A stretch of 64,000 bases of DNA from Oligoflexia bacterium (GTDB lineage Bacteria > Bdellovibrionota > Bacteriovoracia > Bacteriovoracales > Bacteriovoracaceae). Shown piece after piece: positions 60,154 to 64,000 of this stretch. A model generated the notes under the pieces. That model was not told the DNA's origin. It saw only the letters and a list, made by a program, of their open reading frames with translations, and did not search any database. The stretch lies in NCBI GenBank assembly GCA_024229115.1, contig JAAEST010000101.1, positions 1-64,000 on the forward strand. The letters are read 5' to 3'. Both the position numbers and the translations under genes were made by a program. Within the stretch, counting starts at the first letter, position 1, and the number at the start of each line of letters is the position of its first letter.

Positions 60154-60852
60154 ATGAAAAAGTGTATTTTAATTGTGGATGACGATCAAGATATCCATGA
60201 CATTATTAGACATACTATGGCCGGAAGCTTTGAGTTAAAGTTCGCCTATAACTTAAGCGAAGCTATCTCGATCCTTAATGACTCTTCTGTGGAATTAATT
60301 ATTTTAGATGAAGTTTTACCAGACGGAAATGGTACAGATCTTTGTTTTAAGATAAAGAATGAATTAAATATTACTGGTCTGCCTATAATTATGCTTACTA
60401 GTAAAAAAGAATTGAAAGATAAGTTAACGGCCTTCAATTCTGGTGCTGACGATTATGTGATTAAGCCTTTCGAGCCCTTAGAATTACTGGCAAGAGCTCA
60501 AGCTCGCTTGAGAGATAATGGCAGTGATACCACCGAGGGAAGTGAGATCACGAGAGGGGATCTCGATTTAGATTTAACAACTCAAGGTGTTGTTCTCAAT
60601 AAAGATAATGAAAAAATTAAACTCGATTTAACTCCAATCGAATTTAAGATTCTATATTTCTTAAGCAAAGTCCCTGGCGATGTCTATAATCGTCGCGATA
60701 TTCTAAAAAATGTTTGGGGCGAGAATAACCATGTCATTGAAAGAACTGTTGATCAGCATATTTCAAAGTTAAGAAAAAAATTAGATAATAGCACTTACAC
60801 AATAAAGTCTCTCCATAAACAAGGTTACCTGTTTACCTTAAAAGAGGAATAG
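60154..60852 (+). CDS. OmpR/PhoB-family response regulator
   Basis: 232 residues. Receiver 1-120: IVDDDQDIHD, acceptor in IILDEVLPDGNG, MLTSKK and VIKPFEPLELLARA. The winged helix at about 130-230 has LDLTPIEFKILYFLSKVPGDVYNRRDILKNVWG, ERTVDQHISKLRKKL and the closing GYLFTL. It is a DNA-binding transcription factor controlled by an unlinked kinase or by the adjacent HPt. The next gene begins 8 bases downstream, so it is probably co-expressed with the HD-GYP-like protein. Confidence 0.94.
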   Translation: MKKCILIVDDDQDIHDIIRHTMAGSFELKFAYNLSEAISILNDSSVELIILDEVLPDGNGTDLCFKIKNELNITGLPIIMLTSKKELKDKLTAFNSGADDYVIKPFEPLELLARAQARLRDNGSDTTEGSEITRGDLDLDLTTQGVVLNKDNEKIKLDLTPIEFKILYFLSKVPGDVYNRRDILKNVWGENNHVIERTVDQHISKLRKKLDNSTYTIKSLHKQGYLFTLKEE

Positions 60853-60859
60853 GTATTTT

Positions 60860-62209
60860 ATGGCACAAGCTCTACTTATTAGTGATCACGAAATTTTAAA
60901 TGATATTTATGCTTTAAACTTAAAAGTCTATGTCGACACGACAATAACCATAAAATCGAATCCTGAAGAAGCACTACAATTACTAGAGTTAAATCCCAGT
61001 TTTGATATTGTAATCTCTTTATCAAAGATACAAGACAAGGATGTGGCAAGTCTTGTGCTTCAAAAGTTAAAGGAGATTGATTCAGAAAGTCCTCTCGTTG
61101 TTATTGGAGAGAAGAGTTCAGTTTCTAACACACAAGATGTTGTAACCTTGCCAGCGAATTTTAATATTCAGAATTTTGTTCAAACGGTGGCGAAGATATT
61201 GGGGATAACGGCTAAGGATATGATGTCCAAGCAAGTTCCTGACTACTATCCCATTCCAATAAAAATGTTTAATAATTTTATAAAAACCCCATGTGATGTT
61301 TTTTATAAAGTAAGTAAGTCTGCAGTTAACTCTGAGTTTATCAAAATTCTTGAACCTGGAGATGTCGTTGCTGGTAAGGTAAAGCCTTATTTAGAAAAGG
61401 GTGTAAAGACGCTCTATATTCCAAGTGATTTTAGGCTTAAGTTTGTAAACTCTGCAAGTCTTTCAGTATTAGATCAACTTGATAATAAAGACTTAACACC
61501 AGAAGAGAAAATCGACATTACAGAACAAGGTTTTGAAGTTGTGGCCCAGACTCTAAGTCTTGAAGGGAAAGTTTCAGAAGCAGTTGTTGATATTTCTAAG
61601 AAGTGTATTGAGAATGTAAATATGGCCGCTAAGGGCGTTCCGAAATTAAAGTCTCTATTGGCCAGTATGGTGGCCAATAAAACAGGCTTTCTTTATATGC
61701 ACTCAATTATGGCCACTTATGTATCTAATCATATAATCAAAGAGATTAGCTGGGGAGCTGCTGAACATGCGGACAAGGTGAGCTTTGTTCTCTTCTTTCA
61801 TGACCTTTTTCTCACTCCAATATTTGCTAAGTATCCTCATTTTAGAAGTGAAGAGGAACTAGTTTTTAGTGATGAGCTCAATGAAAAAGAAAAAGAAGTT
61901 GTAGTTAATCATGCGAGGTTAGCAGCGGAAGCTGTAAAAAGCTTTCCAAAATGCCCTATGGGAGCCGATGCCATTATCCTTCAACATCATGGGATGACGA
62001 GTGGGGTTGGTTTTGCCATTGAATTTAAAGATGATGTTTCACCTTTAGCAAAAGTGATTATTATCTCTGAAGCTTTTGTTTCTCAAATTATTAGTGCTAA
62101 AGAAAAAGGAACTTTTGATAAAGCGGCAATCATTACTGAGTTAAGAGAGAAGTTCACAAGACACACTTATAAAAAGATTATTGATTGTTTAGAAACAATC
62201 AGCCTTTAA
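60860..62209 (+). CDS. degenerate receiver plus HD-GYP-like protein
   Basis: 449 residues. N-terminal ~115 residues follow a receiver outline but lack the acidic pocket and acceptor Asp (IVISLSKI). The middle (about 128-205) is the domain that often precedes HD-GYP (YPIPIKMFNNF...KTPCDVFYKVS...LYIPSDF). The HD domain keeps likely metal ligands His281, His314-Asp315, His351 and His376-His377, but the GYP triad reads GVGF (HHGMTSGVGF). c-di-GMP hydrolysis may be altered; a Bdellovibrio HD-GYP lacking the Tyr (Bd1817) has been studied. It overlaps the convergent paralogue by 11 bases. Confidence 0.8.
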   Translation: MAQALLISDHEILNDIYALNLKVYVDTTITIKSNPEEALQLLELNPSFDIVISLSKIQDKDVASLVLQKLKEIDSESPLVVIGEKSSVSNTQDVVTLPANFNIQNFVQTVAKILGITAKDMMSKQVPDYYPIPIKMFNNFIKTPCDVFYKVSKSAVNSEFIKILEPGDVVAGKVKPYLEKGVKTLYIPSDFRLKFVNSASLSVLDQLDNKDLTPEEKIDITEQGFEVVAQTLSLEGKVSEAVVDISKKCIENVNMAAKGVPKLKSLLASMVANKTGFLYMHSIMATYVSNHIIKEISWGAAEHADKVSFVLFFHDLFLTPIFAKYPHFRSEEELVFSDELNEKEKEVVVNHARLAAEAVKSFPKCPMGADAIILQHHGMTSGVGFAIEFKDDVSPLAKVIIISEAFVSQIISAKEKGTFDKAAIITELREKFTRHTYKKIIDCLETISL

Positions 62210-63563
62210 TCATTTTCTTTAAAAGTTTACTCGGTTCTTTAAAGTTACCTAAGTTGTAGTAACTAATAAATCCTGCCACAGTGTTATGAACAGATGTTTT
62301 AGAGAGACCATTGATTGCCAACTGGGTGACAAAATTATTTGCAATAATAAAAACAGCACTAATCGCAGTAATTTTACTAGCGATGAGTCCTCGTGGATAA
62401 CCACTACCATCTGGTAGTTCTTGATGTTCCTGAATAATAAATTCAACATCAGTAAATCCATTAAAGTGTCTCGCGAGTTCAGCTGCTTTATTTGGATGTT
62501 CTTTCAATAATTCTTGCTGGTCATTATTGAGCATCTCGAACTCTGCCGAATCAATATGTGAAATTTTGGCCATGTCTTCATTTTCTAAGTAGCAATCATG
62601 GATTATTGATGTAAGTCCTAGTTTTCTTCTGGAAAGGTCTGATCGCCAATCTAACTCTCGTGAGAGTGCTTCACACACATAGGCCTTTAAGACAGATTGT
62701 TCTGCAAGGTCTGCATTTTCAAATGGAAAGTTATTTAAAACAGATTTTAAATCTTGAAGATATCTAAAATTCTTAGGAACAGAATCAATGAGTAGCTCAC
62801 AAAACTTAATGACTATCTCACTTGGTCCAATATCTCTTAGGTATTGATGAATAACGAGAACACCAGCAATCTGGGCTTGAATAATCATTCTCGGTTGGTT
62901 GGCTTTTTGGGAGAGTGTTAAAGTGATTTTTTCAATACTACTTTCTAAAAATTTCAAATGCTCATTCTTATGAAGATAAAGGTGTCTGATATTTCTTCTT
63001 TGAAAGTCTTGGATTGTTGATTGAGTATATTTCTTATTCGCTGTTATCACTTTTACGAATTTTGTTTTTGTAAGTTCGATATATACATCATAGGGAACTA
63101 TATCAAAGAGGTAGAAATTCTTAAGTCTTAGAGGAAGGTAGTCATCTTTATTGATTTCAACAATTGAATTTTCAAAGTCTTCTTTTTTGGCCCAGTCTAT
63201 AGATTCTTGGACAACACCCTTGAACTTTATTGGATCAAATGGTTTTTTGTAAAGAAAGACCATTTCATTTTCCATGTAGAATTGCTCATCTACACGGTCT
63301 TTGATCATGGCTTCTGTTCCGATAAAGATAGTAGCTCTTTCACCACTAGTGTCAAAGATCTCTTTTGCTAGATCTGATGGATCATCATCTTTAATAGAGC
63401 AATCAATGATAACTAATGCAAAAGGTCCTTCAAATGAAAGATAATTTAGGGCATCAGCCCCTTTAATAGCACATATTAGCTCTACTTTAGAAAAGTGAGC
63501 ATGAAAAATATTTCGAAGAAGATTCCATTCTTCTTTATTGTCACAGATAAAAAGAGCTTTCAA
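62199..63563 (-). CDS. receiver-like plus HD-GYP-domain protein
   Basis: 454 residues from a TTG with AAGGAAAA upstream. The receiver-like N-terminus (1-120) has LFICDNKEEW, VIIDCS and LYKKPFD, so the acceptor Asp and Lys appear kept. The middle domain (about 145-215) is shared with the paralogue at 60860 (YLPLRLKNFYLF...PYDVYIELT...LYLHKNEHLKF). HD-GYP follows: IIHDCYLENEDM, KEHPNKAAEL and QEHQELPDGSGYPRGL with intact GYP. The first His of the family (in the HS motif) is not evident. It is a probable c-di-GMP phosphodiesterase. Confidence 0.85.
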   Translation of the reverse strand: MKALFICDNKEEWNLLRNIFHAHFSKVELICAIKGADALNYLSFEGPFALVIIDCSIKDDDPSDLAKEIFDTSGERATIFIGTEAMIKDRVDEQFYMENEMVFLYKKPFDPIKFKGVVQESIDWAKKEDFENSIVEINKDDYLPLRLKNFYLFDIVPYDVYIELTKTKFVKVITANKKYTQSTIQDFQRRNIRHLYLHKNEHLKFLESSIEKITLTLSQKANQPRMIIQAQIAGVLVIHQYLRDIGPSEIVIKFCELLIDSVPKNFRYLQDLKSVLNNFPFENADLAEQSVLKAYVCEALSRELDWRSDLSRRKLGLTSIIHDCYLENEDMAKISHIDSAEFEMLNNDQQELLKEHPNKAAELARHFNGFTDVEFIIQEHQELPDGSGYPRGLIASKITAISAVFIIANNFVTQLAINGLSKTSVHNTVAGFISYYNLGNFKEPSKLLKKMIKG

Positions 63564-63631
63564 AATTTTCCTTTTGTTGTAACTATTTTAATCGAAAATG
63601 CTACTTTACAAAAGTCATTAATAAGAATCTT

Positions 63632-64000
63632 TTAGGAAACTTTTTTATTGGGAAACCAATCATTCCAATCGTCTGGATCTTCTTTTTTCACTCTCAAGCA
63701 GATTTGTGGAGACCATTTAGGAACTCTTGGAGGATTCTTTAAAGGCATATTGGCTTCATTAGGAAGTTGACTGCCTTTTCTAACGTTGCAGTCAGGACAA
63801 CAGGCCACTACATTTTCCCAGTCTGTACCTCCTTCTCTTGATTGAGGAACAACATGGTCTATAGTTAATTTACTTGCGGGTAATTTAATAAAACAATATT
63901 GGCATTGAAAATTATCTCTCCAGAATACATTTTGTCGGCTGAATTTTACTTTGTGACTAGTTCGGTGACGATTGAAGAGACGGAGTGTTTTGGGTAGGTT
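63632..64000 (-). CDS. HNH endonuclease, 5' end cut by window edge
   Basis: The last 122 residues are visible, running in from the right edge to a TAA at 63632. The zinc pairs QCQYC and ACCPDCN flank the HNH core LTIDHVVPQSREGGTDWENVV, and RKG follows the second pair. This is the standard HNH (McrA-like, DUF5655-adjacent HNH_5) architecture found in many small chromosomal nucleases. The N-terminus and thus the full length are not seen. No restriction or phage genes lie beside it in the window. Confidence 0.88.
   Translation of the reverse strand, partial: NLPKTLRLFNRHRTSHKVKFSRQNVFWRDNFQCQYCFIKLPASKLTIDHVVPQSREGGTDWENVVACCPDCNVRKGSQLPNEANMPLKNPPRVPKWSPQICLRVKKEDPDDWNDWFPNKKVS

Noticed and set aside
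63632-64000. Restriction-modification or phage island suggested by the HNH endonuclease
   Set aside because: Only one partial HNH gene is visible, and its neighbours are ordinary signalling genes. A single HNH is not evidence for an island.
1-64000. CRISPR arrays, insertion sequences or integrases
   Set aside because: No spaced direct repeats of CRISPR size, no transposase or integrase motifs and no terminal inverted repeats were found on reading both strands.

Overview
The window is one contiguous, AT-rich, gene-dense stretch of a Gram-negative bacterial chromosome. LptD, outer-membrane barrels and many lipoprotein signals show an outer membrane. Exported zinc proteases, several HD-GYP and receiver proteins and many small exported proteins of unknown function fit a Bdellovibrio-like predator, most likely a marine Halobacteriovorax/Bacteriovorax relative. 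That assignment is inference from gene content and codon style, not from a marker-gene comparison.

Layout. 1-161: 3' end of a 5S rRNA and its terminator. 238-4544: an FkbM methyltransferase, then the translation/RNA block rimM-trmD-RNA methyltransferase-rplS-rnhB and a YraN-like nuclease-fold protein. 4570-14489: a small exported protein, a STAS protein, rsmI, a class II phosphodiesterase, then accD-folC-lptD-glutamine amidotransferase-TrpF-like-surE-LysM/M23 lipoprotein, mostly spaced as one operon. 14506-17965 (minus): exonuclease, exported EEP-family phosphohydrolase, [2Fe-2S] ferredoxin and two proteins of unknown function. 18085-19753: a putative small GGA-hairpin RNA followed by an exported 5'-nucleotidase.

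19726-29161 (minus): a tight operon running thrS - ddl - a 1017-residue aminotransferase/GNAT/aminotransferase-like fusion - C45 acyltransferase - class III aminotransferase - CoA-transferase A and B. This is the best candidate in the window for an undescribed metabolic system. 29363-31694: a TPR/winged-helix regulator, an exported protein and a RimI-like acetyltransferase. 31811-37922: rimP-nusA-infB-rbfA-truB. 38008-38844: a membrane-anchored ferredoxin. 38934-43999 (minus): an outer-membrane barrel and a giant metzincin lipoprotein. 44135-54849: envelope and housekeeping genes (M14 peptidase, QueD-like protein, RNase HI, FKBP, inositol-phosphatase family, a second zincin, an exported alpha-crystallin-like protein, a cupredoxin-like protein paired with an orphan CpaF ATPase, and a 47-residue membrane protein). 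54947-63563: a porin-like protein, then a signalling island with REC-REC-ankyrin, two REC/PilZ-like proteins, HPt, an OmpR-type regulator and two HD-GYP-type proteins, but no histidine kinase in view. The right edge cuts an HNH endonuclease gene.

No tRNA, insertion sequence, prophage or CRISPR array was found, and no gap between genes exceeds 300 bases. The two strongest leads are (1) a promoter, three GGA motifs (two in hairpin loops) and a terminator packed into about 90 bases at 18085-18172, resembling an RNA that titrates CsrA/RsmA, and (2) the aminotransferase/GNAT/C45/CoA-transferase operon with its three-module fusion whose last module lacks the PLP lysine. All functional statements rest on reading motifs by eye; no database search was run.
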